Assembly: GCA_905233915.1 (NCBI GenBank)
Contig: CAJOFM010000004.1
Span: 1 to 64,000, forward strand
Source: an uncultured Muribaculaceae bacterium
GTDB lineage: Bacteria; Bacteroidota; Bacteroidia; Bacteroidales; Muribaculaceae
Length of the DNA: 64,000 nucleotides
Reading direction: 5' to 3'
Part shown: positions 8,391 through 17,796 of the stretch, piece by piece
How positions within the stretch are numbered: the stretch's first letter is position 1
Layout: each line of letters begins with the position of its first letter
Made by a program: the position numbers and the translations under genes
Notes under the pieces: generated by a model
Seen by the model: only the letters and a program-made list of their open reading frames with translations
Database searches by the model: none
What the model was told of the DNA's origin: nothing

Positions 8391-8423
8391 CGACCGACTG
8401 CCCGCGCAGCCGGCCGTTTTTTT
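8391..8423 (+). terminator. terminator of tRNA-Phe
   Basis: Arm CGACCGACTG (8391-8400), loop CCCGCG, arm CAGCCGGCCG (8407-8416), then seven T. Two A-C mismatches on this strand become G-T pairs on the other. The same hairpin recurs at 11110 and 15623. Confidence 0.8.
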
Positions 8424-8476
8424 GTTGGATGTATGGGAAATGGGCATATCTGTGATAAGAATTGAAAAATCCTTAT

Positions 8477-8484
8477 TATCTTTG
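8477..8484 (+). promoter_or_regulatory. -7 element of the first LRR gene
   Basis: TATCTTTG at 8477-8484, about 60 bases before the ATG at 8545. The following leader (AATCAATGATTCTATCAACC...) is nearly identical to that of the next LRR gene. Confidence 0.55.
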
Positions 8485-8544
8485 TGGCTCAAACTTTAAA
8501 TCAATGATTCTATCAACCGATATTTACTTCAAATACATAAGGCA

Positions 8545-11002
8545 ATGAAACAATTCTTCCGCTTTTCCATCCTGCTGCTGGCCCTCTTGCTGCCAACCTC
8601 CGCCGTCGCCCACATCTTCGAGGTGGACGGCATCTATTACAACATCAACGGCAACGAAGTCACTGTCACCTATAAAGGAAGTTATAAATCCGAATATGAC
8701 AATGAGTATTCAGGGAATGTGATCATTCCTGAGACTGTTACTTACAAAGGAACCACTTTCTCCGTCGCATCCATCGGTGAATATGCGTTCTTTGATTGCA
8801 GTAGCCTGACGAGTGTGACGATACCGAATTCCGTCACTTCCATCAGCGATTATGCATTCGCTGATTGCAGTAGTCTGACGAGCGTGGAGATTCCGAATTC
8901 CGTCACTTCCATCGGCGTTTGTGCGTTCGAGCGTTGCAGTGGCCTGACGAGCGTGACGATTCCAAATTCCGTCACTTCCATCGGCGGTCATGCGTTTACG
9001 GGTACTCCGTGGTATGATAATCAACCTGATGGACTTGTTTACGCTGGGTTGGTAGCCTATAAGTATAAAGGCACGATGCCTGCAGGGACACAGATAAATT
9101 TATCTAATGGTACCACAGGTATCGCAGGTTATGCGTTCCAGGATTGCAGTGGCCTGACGAGCGTGGAGATCCCGAATACCGTCATTACTATCAACGATCG
9201 CGCGTTCGAGCGTTGCAGTGGCCTGACGAGCGTGGAGATCCCGAATTCTGTCACTTCCATCGGCAGATGGGCGTTCCAGGGTTGCAGTGGCCTGATGAGC
9301 GTGACGATACCGAATTCTGTCACTACCATCGGCTATGATGCGTTTAAGAGTACTGGATGGTATGATAATCAACCTGATGGGCTTGTTTACGCTGGGTTGG
9401 TAGCCTATAAGTATAAAGGCACGATGCCTGCAGGAACACAGATAGATTTATCTAATGGTACCACAAGTATCACAGGCTATGCGTTCCAGAGTTGCAGAGG
9501 TCTGACAAGCGTGACAATACCGAATTCCGTCATTGCCATCGGTGATCGTGCGTTCTGGAGTTGCAGAGGTCTGACAAGCGTGACAATACCGAATTCCGTC
9601 ATCTCCATCGGCAGAGATGCGTTCTACAATTGCACTGGGCTGACCAGCGTGACGTTAGGGAATTCCGTCACTACCCTCTTTTTGCAGTGGCCTGACGAGC
9701 GTGACGATCCCGAATTCCGTCACTTCCATCAGCGATTATGCATTCGCTGATTGCAATAGTCTGACGAGCGTGACGATCCCGAATTCCGTCACTTCCATCG
9801 GCTATGGTGTGTTCGCTTATTGCAGTGGCCTAACGAACCTTACAGTGGAAAGTGGCAATATTGTATACGATTCTCGAGGCAACTGTAATGCCATTATTGA
9901 AACGGCTTCTAACACGTTGATATCTGGATGTAAAAATACTGTTATTCCTAATTCTGTCACTTCCATCACGAGATATGCGTTCATGGGTTGCAGTGGCCTG
10001 ACGAGCGTGACAATACCGAATTCCGTCATCTCCATCGGCAGAGATGCGTTCTACAATTGCACTGGGCTGACCAGCGTGACGTTAGGGAATTCCGTCACTA
10101 CCTTCTCTTTTTGCAGTGGCCTGACGAGCGTGACGATCCCGCATTCCGTCATTTCCATCGGCTATGAGGCGTTCAGGGGTTGCAGTGGTCTGACGAGTGT
10201 GACGATCCCGAATTCCGTCACTTCCATCGGCAGAAATCCGTTCTCTGATTGCAGTGGTCTGGCGAACCTTACAGTGGAAAGTGGCAATACAAGATACGAT
10301 TCCCGAGGCGACTGTAATGCCATTATTGAAACGGCTTCTAACACGTTGATATCTGGATGTAAAAATACTGTTATTCCGAATTCCGTCACTTCCATCGGCA
10401 ATGATGCGTTCTCTTTTTGCAGTGGTCTGACGAGCGTGGAGATTCCGAATTCCGTCACTTCCATCGACGGATATGCGTTCTTAGGTTGCAGTGGCCTGAC
10501 GAGCGTGACACTCCCTAATTCCGTCACTTCCATCAGCGAATCTGCGTTCCAAGGCTGCAGCGGGCTGACTAGCGTCATCATCCCCAACTCCGTCACGTCA
10601 ATCGGCTATGATGCGTTCAGGGGTTGCAGTGGCCTGACGAGTGTTTATTCTTATATTCCCGACCCGTCAAGTATCACAACCGGTTCTGCTGTATTCTATT
10701 TGTATCCATCTAACTATTCTGGTCGTACGTTGCATGTGCTGCAGGGGACGGCCGATGCCTACAGGGCTGATGAGAACTGGTATCCGTATTTCGGGCAGAT
10801 TATTGACGACTTGAAGCTTGATGTACATGGCGACGTTAACGGCGACGGTGAGGTCAATATTGCTGATGTGAATGCCGTCATCGACATCATCTTGAGCGAA
10901 AATAGTAGCACTACTGCTGCCGACGTGAACGATGACGGCGAAATCAACGTCGCCGACATCAACGCTGTCATCGACATCATCCTGAACGGCACCAGGAATT
11001 AG
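8545..11002 (+). pseudogene. BspA-like LRR_5 surface protein with dockerin C-terminus, frameshifted
   Basis: The first frame (8545-9750) starts MKQFFRFSILLLALLLPTSAVA, a clear signal peptide, and continues through LRR_5 (TpLRR) units of about 23 residues such as 'CSGLTSVTIPNSVTSIG'. At about 9675 the frame slips. Compared with an almost identical internal copy near 10110 (ACCTTCTCTTTTTGC), this copy reads ACCCTCTTTTTGC, two bases shorter. The LRR pattern continues in the other frame (first annotatable ATG near 9701) to 11002 and ends in two dockerin-like repeats, 'DVNGDGEVNIADVNAVIDI' being the first. Undamaged it would be about 818 residues. It may be a real pseudogene, a phase-variable gene or a sequencing error. 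Family members act as adhesins or surface proteins. Confidence 0.85.
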
Positions 11003-11081
11003 ATACAGCTGGTTGTCAAAATGGCAACCGAGGTTGAGACCTGGTGATTCAAGGTGAGCCTCGGTGATAGAGTTTCCGAGA

Positions 11082-11100
11082 CCGGAGGTAACACATCAAA
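11082..11100 (+). repeat. tRNA-Phe 3'-end copy 2
   Basis: CCGGAGGTAACACATC repeats the end of tRNA-Phe (8363 on, CCGGAGGTACCACATC) with one change. The preceding bases (GCCTCGGTGATAGAG, TTTCCGAGA) also recall the D-arm and T-arm, so a longer decayed tRNA copy is possible. It lies 80 bases after the first LRR gene. Confidence 0.7.
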
Positions 11101-11109
11101 AACACGAAG

Positions 11110-11144
11110 CGACCGACTGCCCGCGCAGCCGGCCGTTTTCTTTT
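11110..11144 (+). terminator. repeated tRNA-type terminator (copy 2)
   Basis: Same hairpin as at 8391: CGACCGACTG (11110-11119), loop CCCGCG, CAGCCGGCCG (11126-11135), then TTTTCTTTT. Confidence 0.75.
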
Positions 11145-11198
11145 GTGTGGATGTATGGGAAATGGGCATGCCTGTGATGATAATTGAAAATAACTGAT

Positions 11199-11206
11199 TA
11201 CCTTTG
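11199..11206 (+). promoter_or_regulatory. -7 element of the second LRR gene
   Basis: TACCTTTG at 11199-11206, 61 bases before the ATG at 11268. Leader and signal-peptide codons are nearly identical to those of the first LRR gene, so the promoter was duplicated with the gene. Confidence 0.6.
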
Positions 11207-11267
11207 TGGGTCGAAACCCTCAATCAATGATTCTATCAACCGATATTTACTTCAAATACATAAGGCA

Positions 11268-13286
11268 ATGAAACAATTCTTCCGCTTTTCCATCCTGGTG
11301 CTGGCCCTGCTGTTGCCTGCGCTCGCCACGGCCCACGATTTCGAAGTAGATGGCATCTATTACAAGATCAACGGCAACGAGGCCACTGTCACCTACTATG
11401 GGTCAAGTCCTTTCGATGCATCCCATCGCTATTCAGGCTCTGTCGTCATCCCGGCTACCGTTACCTATGATGGAACCACCTACCCGGTAACTGCTATCGG
11501 CAACTCAGCGTTCTCTGGTTGTAGCGGCCTGATCAGCATCGACATCCCCAACTCGGTAACAAAGATTGACGAGAGTGCGTTCTTTCGCTGCACAGCTCTG
11601 ACGAGCGTCAACATCGCCAACTCGGTGACTTCAATCGGTAAGTCTGCTTTCTACTACTGCACTGGTCTGACCAGCATCGTCATCCCCAACTCGGTGGCTG
11701 CTATCGGTGACGGGGCGTTCTGGGGCTGCAGCGGTCTGACCAGCATCGTCATGCCTAAATATTTGACTAAGATCAGTGAGAGCACGTTCTCTGACTGCAC
11801 TAGTCTGACCAGCATCGATATCCCCAACTCGGTAACTTCAATCGGTAGCGGGGCGTTCTACAACTGCAGCGGTCTGACCAGCATTGCCATCCCCAACTCG
11901 GTGACTTCAATCGGTGGCGGGGCGTTCTATTACTGCAGCGGTCTGACCAGCATCGACATTCCCAACTCGGTAACTGAGATCGGTATGAATGCGTTCTATT
12001 CCTGCACTGGTCTGACCCGCATCACCATGCCTAAATATTTGACTAAGATCAATGAGGGAACTTTCTCTGACTGCACTAGTCTGACCGGCATCGACATCCC
12101 CAACTCGGTAACTGAGATCGGTAACTTTGCTTTCGACAACTGCAGCGGGCTGACCAGCATCGACATCCCCAACTCGGTAACTTCTATCGGTATCAATGCG
12201 TTCTATGGCTGCACTGGTCTGACCAGCATCGATATCCCCAACTCGGTGACTTCTCTCGGTTACGGGGTGTTCTATAACTGCACTGGCCTGACCAGCATCG
12301 TGGTAGAAAGTGGCAATCCAAAATATGATTCGCGCAACAACTGCAATGCAATTATAGAGACCGCCTCTAATACTTTAATTTATGGCTGCAAGAACACGGC
12401 TATCCCCAATTCGGTAACTGCTATCGGTAACTATGCTTTCGACAACTTCAGCGGTCTGACCAGCATCGATATCCCCAACTCGGTAACATCTATTGGTGAA
12501 GGGGCCTTCTGGGGCTGCAGCGGACTGACCAGCATCACCATCCCCAACTCGGTAACATTTATTGGTGACGGAGCTTTCCATGACTGCACCGGTCTGACCA
12601 GCGTCAACATTCATGACTTAGATGCATGGTGCAAAATAGACTTTAATAATTTCTATTCAAATCCATTGTATTATGCTCAGCATTTGTTTATTGATGGTGA
12701 GGAAACTACAGATCTTGTAATCCCCGAATCCGTCACGAGCATCGGTGGGTATGCGTTCTATGGCTGCACTGGTCTGACCAGCGTCACTATTCCTAACTCG
12801 GTGACTTCTATCGGAATAGAGGCGTTCTCTGGCTGCAGCGGTCTGGCCAGTGTCACTATTCCTAACTCGGTGACTTCTGTCGGTGGCAAGGCGTTCTATA
12901 ATTGCTCGGGGCTGACGGATGTGTATTGCTACTTTGCTAACCCCTTGAGCGTATCGGTTGGGGCGAATGTATTCGATTTGTATGATTGGGATGATGCCTC
13001 TGAACGTACGCTTCATGTGTTGCCAGGGACGACTGAAGCCTATTATTATAATGAGTGGTACTGGTATTTCGAACAGGTTATTGAGGACTTAATCCCTGAA
13101 CCTGAACCCCTGCCGGGCGACGTGAATGGCGACCGTGAGGTCAATATTGCAGACGTCAATGCCGTCATCGACATCATCTTGAATGGTATCGAGAATCCCA
13201 GCGGTGACGTGAACGGTGATGGAGAAATCAACATCGCCGACATCAACGCTGTCATCGACATCATCTTGGGCGGCACCCAGAATTGA
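11268..13286 (+). CDS. BspA-like LRR_5 repeat protein with dockerin-like C-terminus
   Basis: The start at 11268 (MKQFFRFSILVLALLLPALATA) is chosen because it begins the signal peptide and matches the first LRR gene; an in-frame ATG at 11184 would lie before the promoter. The product has 672 residues. After the signal sequence comes a conserved 'HDFEVDGIYYKINGNEATVTYYG' -like head, then about 20 LRR_5 units (AFxxCxxLTSIDIPNSVTSIG). These are interrupted by an island with 'VVESGNPKYDSRNNCNAI'. Two dockerin type I-like repeats (DVNGDREVNIADVNAVIDI; DVNGDGEINIADINAVIDI) end the protein. It is predicted to be exported; ligand and partner are unknown. No cohesin gene is in the window. Confidence 0.9.
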   Translation: MKQFFRFSILVLALLLPALATAHDFEVDGIYYKINGNEATVTYYGSSPFDASHRYSGSVVIPATVTYDGTTYPVTAIGNSAFSGCSGLISIDIPNSVTKIDESAFFRCTALTSVNIANSVTSIGKSAFYYCTGLTSIVIPNSVAAIGDGAFWGCSGLTSIVMPKYLTKISESTFSDCTSLTSIDIPNSVTSIGSGAFYNCSGLTSIAIPNSVTSIGGGAFYYCSGLTSIDIPNSVTEIGMNAFYSCTGLTRITMPKYLTKINEGTFSDCTSLTGIDIPNSVTEIGNFAFDNCSGLTSIDIPNSVTSIGINAFYGCTGLTSIDIPNSVTSLGYGVFYNCTGLTSIVVESGNPKYDSRNNCNAIIETASNTLIYGCKNTAIPNSVTAIGNYAFDNFSGLTSIDIPNSVTSIGEGAFWGCSGLTSITIPNSVTFIGDGAFHDCTGLTSVNIHDLDAWCKIDFNNFYSNPLYYAQHLFIDGEETTDLVIPESVTSIGGYAFYGCTGLTSVTIPNSVTSIGIEAFSGCSGLASVTIPNSVTSVGGKAFYNCSGLTDVYCYFANPLSVSVGANVFDLYDWDDASERTLHVLPGTTEAYYYNEWYWYFEQVIEDLIPEPEPLPGDVNGDREVNIADVNAVIDIILNGIENPSGDVNGDGEINIADINAVIDIILGGTQN

Positions 13287-13305
13287 ACCGTCAACTGAAA
13301 ACAGT

Positions 13306-13384
13306 AAAGGAAGACAATAAAGACAATAATGACGAAGGCATCAGCGCTCGTGATGTGAAAATTGTGTTTATTGTCTTCCTTTTT
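13306..13384 (+). terminator. long-stem terminator behind the second LRR gene
   Basis: AAAGGAAGACAATAAA (13306-13321) pairs perfectly with TTTATTGTCTTCCTTT (13367-13382) around a 45-base loop, which itself contains CATCA/TGATG. It is followed by TT. This gap is the only one in the LRR block without a tRNA-end copy. Confidence 0.65.
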
Positions 13385-13393
13385 CCGTTATGA

Positions 13394-13425
13394 TTTGGTG
13401 ATTTCGGTAGGAGGCAGCAACTTTG
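13394..13425 (+). promoter_or_regulatory. probable promoter of the third LRR gene
   Basis: -33 TTTG at 13394-13397 and a near-consensus -7 CAACTTTG at 13418-13425, with a 20-base spacer. Confidence 0.5.
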
Positions 13426-13486
13426 CCAGTGGACTAATATCACCATCAATCATCAAGCAAAATAAAAACCAAAACCATATCTCATC

Positions 13487-15583
13487 ATGAAACAACTCAT
13501 CAGAACTACCATCCTGTTGCTGGCCCTCCTGCTGCCTGCCACTGCCGCAGCTTATGACTTCGAGATGGACGGCATTTATTACAGCATCTATGGCAACACA
13601 GCCATCGTGACCTACAAAGGGCCAAATATAAACAACACTAACAATGACTATTCAGGATCTGTTGTCATCCCAGCTACCGTTACCCACAATGGAACCACCT
13701 ACCAGGTAACTACCATCGGTGTGTATGCGTTCTATAGGTGCACAGGGCTGACAAGCGTCGTCATTCCTAACTCGGTAACTACTATAGGTGACAGGGCGTT
13801 CGAGAGCTGCTATAGACTGACCAGCGTAAATATTCCTAACTCGGTAACTAGTATCGGTGCCGAGGCGTTCCATGGCTGCACTGGACTGACCAGCATCGAC
13901 ATCCCCAACTCGGTGACTTTTATCGGTAACTCGGCGTTCGAGAACTGCTCTGGGCTGACCAGCATCGACATCCCCAACTCGGTAACTAATATCGGTGCCA
14001 AGGTATTCAAAAAATGCACAGGGCTGACCAACATCGGCATCCCCAACTCGGTAAAAGCTATCGGGATCGAGGCGTTTTGGGGCTGCACTGGACTGACCAG
14101 CATCGACATCCCCAACTCGGTAACCGCGATCGGTAACCAGGCGTTCTATCTGTGCTATGGACTGACCAGTATCGTGGTAGAAAGTGGCAATCCAAGATAT
14201 GATTCGCGCGACAACTGCAATGCAATTATAGAGACCGCCAAGAATAAGTTAATTGTCGGCTCCAACAACACGACTATCCCCAACTCGGTAACTGAGATCG
14301 GTGAATATGCATTCTCAAAGTGCACAGGGCTGACCAACATCATCATCCCCAACTCGGTAACCTATATCGGTTCTAGTGCGTTCTGGGGCTGCACAGGACT
14401 GACCAGCATCGATATCCCCAACTCGGTAACTAAAATCGGTGGCTCGGCGTTCGATAGCTGCACTGGCCTGACTAGCATCGTCATCCCCAACTCGGTAACT
14501 GAGATCGGTGACTATGCGTTCACAAAGTGCACAGGGCTGAACAGCATCTATATTCCTAACTCGGTGACTGAGATCGGTTACAATGCGTTCCATCTGTGCT
14601 ATGGACTGACCAGTATCGTGGTAGAAAGTGGCAATCCAAGATATGATTCGCGCGACAACTGCAATGCACTTATAGAGACCGCCAAGAATAAGTTAATTGT
14701 CGGCTGCAACAACACGACTATCCCCAACTCGGTAACTGAGATCGGTGAATATGCGTTAGCTTGGTGCTCTGGGCTGACTAACATCGTCATCCCCAACTCG
14801 GTGACTGCTATCGGTGAGGGGACGTTCAGGGGCTGTACCGGGCTGACTAGCATCGTCATTCCTAACTCGGTAACTACTATCGGTTACCAGGCGTTCTTAG
14901 ATTGCACTGGACTGACCAGCATCGATATCTCCAACTCGGTGACTGAGATTGGTTACGGGGCGTTCTTTGGCTGCTCTGGACTGACCAGCATCGTGGTAGA
15001 GAGTAGCAATAAAAGATATGATTCGCGCAACAACTGCAATGCAATTATAGAGACCGCCAATAATAAGTTAATTTTTGGCAGCAACAAGGCGATTATCCCC
15101 AACTCGGTAACTGCTATCGGTGGCTATGCGTTTGCTGAATTTACTGGGCTGACCAGCATCATTATTCCTAACTCGGTGACTTCTTTTGGCCCCTATGCGT
15201 TCGCTTACTGCCCTGGGCTGAAGGATGTGTATTGCTACATTGCTGACCTCTCGAGAGTATCGACCTTTTATTTTGAACCATCATTCTATTTGGAGGATGA
15301 TGATTACTCTGGTCGCACGCTTCATGTGCTGAAGGGAATGGCTAATACCTACAAAACCGACGTGAACTGGTTTCCCTATTTCAGTCGGATTGTGGATGAC
15401 CTGAAACCTGGAATTCTGCCTTATGACGTGAATGGTGATGGAGAAATCAACATCGCAGATGTAAATGCCCTCATAGACATTATCTTGGGCGGCAATGATA
15501 GCACATCTCTGGCCGACGTGAACGGTGATGGCGAAATCAATCTGGCCGACGTGAATAGCCTGATAGACCACATCCAAAACTGA
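13487..15583 (+). CDS. BspA-like LRR_5 repeat protein with dockerin-like C-terminus
   Basis: The product has 698 residues. Signal peptide MKQLIRTTILLLALLLPATAAA is followed by the same head ('YDFEMDGIYYSIYGNTAIVTY') and a long LRR_5 array. Three islands of the type 'VVESGNPRYDSRDNCNAI' are spaced along it, two of them almost identical in DNA, so the gene grew by internal duplication. It ends with two dockerin-like repeats (DVNGDGEINIADVNALIDI; DVNGDGEINLADVNSLIDH). The last about 60 bases and the following 25 bases closely resemble the end of the fourth LRR gene, which suggests a shared cassette end. Surface adhesion or host interaction is the usual idea for BspA-like proteins, but nothing here shows a ligand. 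Confidence 0.9.
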   Translation: MKQLIRTTILLLALLLPATAAAYDFEMDGIYYSIYGNTAIVTYKGPNINNTNNDYSGSVVIPATVTHNGTTYQVTTIGVYAFYRCTGLTSVVIPNSVTTIGDRAFESCYRLTSVNIPNSVTSIGAEAFHGCTGLTSIDIPNSVTFIGNSAFENCSGLTSIDIPNSVTNIGAKVFKKCTGLTNIGIPNSVKAIGIEAFWGCTGLTSIDIPNSVTAIGNQAFYLCYGLTSIVVESGNPRYDSRDNCNAIIETAKNKLIVGSNNTTIPNSVTEIGEYAFSKCTGLTNIIIPNSVTYIGSSAFWGCTGLTSIDIPNSVTKIGGSAFDSCTGLTSIVIPNSVTEIGDYAFTKCTGLNSIYIPNSVTEIGYNAFHLCYGLTSIVVESGNPRYDSRDNCNALIETAKNKLIVGCNNTTIPNSVTEIGEYALAWCSGLTNIVIPNSVTAIGEGTFRGCTGLTSIVIPNSVTTIGYQAFLDCTGLTSIDISNSVTEIGYGAFFGCSGLTSIVVESSNKRYDSRNNCNAIIETANNKLIFGSNKAIIPNSVTAIGGYAFAEFTGLTSIIIPNSVTSFGPYAFAYCPGLKDVYCYIADLSRVSTFYFEPSFYLEDDDYSGRTLHVLKGMANTYKTDVNWFPYFSRIVDDLKPGILPYDVNGDGEINIADVNALIDIILGGNDSTSLADVNGDGEINLADVNSLIDHIQN

Positions 15584-15595
15584 TCCGCAACAAGG

Positions 15596-15615
15596 CCGGA
15601 GGCACCACATCAAAA
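15596..15615 (+). repeat. tRNA-Phe 3'-end copy 3
   Basis: CCGGAGGCACCACATC, one base different from the tRNA end, 12 bases after the stop of the third LRR gene. The leading TCCGCAACAAGG is shared with copy 4. Confidence 0.75.
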
Positions 15616-15622
15616 AAACACA

Positions 15623-15661
15623 AAGCGACCGACTGCCCGCGCAGCCGGCCGCTTGTTTTTG
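15623..15661 (+). terminator. repeated tRNA-type terminator (copy 3)
   Basis: AAGCGACCGACTG (15623-15635), loop CCCGCG, CAGCCGGCCGCTT (15642-15654), then GTTTTTG. The stem is extended by three pairs relative to copies 1 and 2. Confidence 0.75.
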
Positions 15662-15719
15662 TTGAGTAATCTCAAAGAGGTGCCGGCCTTGACTTTATTT
15701 CGGTTTCTAGGGTGAAAAT

Positions 15720-15751
15720 TTTGTTTTTTTGTGCAGATTTCCATACCTTTG
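15720..15751 (+). promoter_or_regulatory. promoter of the fourth LRR gene
   Basis: -33 TTTG at 15720-15723 and -7 TACCTTTG at 15744-15751, with a 20-base spacer. It ends 32 bases before the ATG at 15784. Confidence 0.7.
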
Positions 15752-15783
15752 CAGGTACAATCATCAACGTTAATCACAACGTC

Positions 15784-17763
15784 ATGAATACCTTCATCAA
15801 AACCGCCCTACTGTTACTGGCTCTCGCCACAGCCGTCGATGCCGCTGCGGGCTATGGCTCGTTGACTTATAACGGTATCAAATTTGACTTTTATTTCTCC
15901 GGCACTGGTGAAAACGCTGTCGGGGACTACGCCCAGGTGGCACAGCATCCTCACAGCTTTACCGGTCCGGCAAATATCCCCGCATCGGTAACCTATGAGT
16001 ACCAATACGTGTCGGGCTATGACAGCCAGGGTGATGCCATATTCGCCACCCGCAACCTGACTGCTCCGGTAACAATCATTGGCGAGTATGCGTTCGACGG
16101 ATGCAGACAACTGACAAGTGTGACCATTCCTAACACGGTCACCACCATCGGCAAGGGGGCATTCCGTAATTGTTATAACATGGAGAGTGCCACCATCCCC
16201 AGCTCGGTCACATCGATCCCGGAATACGGTTTCGCTGGTTGCAGCAGCCTGACCAACGTAGTCATCCCCAACTCGGTCACCACCATCGGCACAGCGGCCT
16301 TTGCCAGTTGCTATGGATTGACCAGCGTGAACATCAGCAACAAAGTCGAATCAATACCCGATGGCTGTTTCCGTGATTGCCGCAGGCTGACCAGCGTGAC
16401 CATCCCCAACTCGGTCACCGCCATCGGTCCAAATGCCTTCTATAGTTGCGACGCACTGGCCAGCGTGACCATCGGCAACGCGGTTACGTCAATAGGCAAA
16501 AGCTGCTTTGAGGACTGCTCCAGCCTGACCAGCGTGAACATTCCCAATTCAGTCACGACAATCGGCGACAAAGCGTTTTCAAAATGTTCCAGTCTGCCTC
16601 GTGTAGTCATCCCCAACTCCGTGACAACTCTAGGCCAGTACGCATTTAATGAATGCGGCAGCCTGACGAGCGCCACCATCGGCAACGCCGTCACCACCAT
16701 CGGTGAACGCGCGTTCTATGATTGCCGCAAACTGACGAGCATCGTCATCCCCAACTCGGTGACTTCTATCGGCAACAACGCGTTCTACAGGTGCTTTGAC
16801 CTGGCAAGTGTGACCATCGGCAACTCCGTTACCTCAATCGGCGAATCGGCGTTCTACTACTGCACCAGCCTGACCAGTGTGGACATCCCCAACTCGGTCA
16901 CCACCATCGCCAAAGGGGCATTCGTTGAGTGCGAGAACCTGTCGAGTGCCACCATCGGTAATGCGGTCACCACCATCGGTAATACGGCGTTCCAGAATTG
17001 CTTCAGCCTGAAGAGCATGGCCATTCCCAACTCGGTCGAGGCCATCGGCAATCATGCATTCTACAATTGCCACAGCATGACTAGACTGACCATCGGTAAC
17101 TCCGTCACTTCTATCGGCGTGGGGGCATTCATCAACTGCTCCAGCCTGACCAACGTGACCATCCCCAACTCCGTCACTTCTATCGGCCAATCGGCCTTCT
17201 ACTACTGCACCGGCCTTCGCAGCGTGTCCATCTCCAATTCCATCGTGCTCATCCCCAGCAGCTGCTTTGAGAATTGCACCAATCTGGAGAGTGTCGTCAT
17301 CCCCAACCGGGTCACCAGGATCTGGGCTTCAGCGTTCGCCAGCTGCCGCAACCTGTCGAGTGTCACCATTCCCAACTCGGTAAGATCGATTGACGGAAAA
17401 GCTTTCTATGACTGCTACTCGTTGACGAGCATCACTTGTCTGGCGACAGCACCCCCAATGGCATGGGATGATTCCTTTGACTGTTACGGCAAGGCGACGC
17501 TGTATGTTCCTTCCATCTCGATGGAAAAGTATCAAACGACCGCCCCCTGGCAGCAGTTCTACAACATTGAAGCGCTGTACTCCAACGTGCCCTGTGACGT
17601 CAATGGCGACTGGGAGGTCAGCATTGCCGATGTAAACCTCGTTATCGACATTATCCTGGGCGGCTATGTGCCTCAAGACATCAGAGAACGCGCCGACGTC
17701 AACTGGGACGGCGAGATCAACCTGGCCGACGTGAATAGCCTAATAGACCTCATCCTATACTAA
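15784..17763 (+). CDS. BspA-like LRR_5 repeat protein with dockerin-like C-terminus
   Basis: The start at 15784 (MNTFIKTALLLLALATAVDAAA) is chosen because the promoter lies at 15720-15751, after the longer frame's ATG at 15712. The product has 659 residues. The head differs from the other three ('GYGSLTYNGIKFDFYFSGTGE'), then come about 20 LRR_5 units, many with 'IGNAVTTIG' or 'IPNSVTSIG'. The ending is 'SLTSITCLATAPPM' plus a 'YVPSISMEKYQTTAPWQQF' cap and two dockerin-like repeats, the second being DVNWDGEINLADVNSLIDL. It is more diverged than the other three in its head, so it is probably an older or separately acquired member of the cluster. Confidence 0.9.
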   Translation: MNTFIKTALLLLALATAVDAAAGYGSLTYNGIKFDFYFSGTGENAVGDYAQVAQHPHSFTGPANIPASVTYEYQYVSGYDSQGDAIFATRNLTAPVTIIGEYAFDGCRQLTSVTIPNTVTTIGKGAFRNCYNMESATIPSSVTSIPEYGFAGCSSLTNVVIPNSVTTIGTAAFASCYGLTSVNISNKVESIPDGCFRDCRRLTSVTIPNSVTAIGPNAFYSCDALASVTIGNAVTSIGKSCFEDCSSLTSVNIPNSVTTIGDKAFSKCSSLPRVVIPNSVTTLGQYAFNECGSLTSATIGNAVTTIGERAFYDCRKLTSIVIPNSVTSIGNNAFYRCFDLASVTIGNSVTSIGESAFYYCTSLTSVDIPNSVTTIAKGAFVECENLSSATIGNAVTTIGNTAFQNCFSLKSMAIPNSVEAIGNHAFYNCHSMTRLTIGNSVTSIGVGAFINCSSLTNVTIPNSVTSIGQSAFYYCTGLRSVSISNSIVLIPSSCFENCTNLESVVIPNRVTRIWASAFASCRNLSSVTIPNSVRSIDGKAFYDCYSLTSITCLATAPPMAWDDSFDCYGKATLYVPSISMEKYQTTAPWQQFYNIEALYSNVPCDVNGDWEVSIADVNLVIDIILGGYVPQDIRERADVNWDGEINLADVNSLIDLILY

Positions 17764-17775
17764 TCCGCAACAAGG

Positions 17776-17796
17776 CCGGAGGTACCACATCAAAAA
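17776..17796 (+). repeat. tRNA-Phe 3'-end copy 4
   Basis: The sequence from CCGGAGG to CATCAAAAA is identical to the tRNA-Phe end and its immediate downstream bases (8363 on). It begins 12 bases after the fourth LRR gene's stop codon. Confidence 0.8.

Noticed and set aside
11003..11100. A second complete tRNA gene upstream of the second LRR gene
   Set aside because: Only the 3' end is well matched; no acceptor 5' strand or anticodon stem can be formed.
8545..17763. Dense repeats of about 69 bases that could suggest a CRISPR or satellite array
   Set aside because: The repeats stay in one reading frame and encode LRR_5 units of 23 residues within signal-peptide proteins; the repeat copies vary and no spacers exist.
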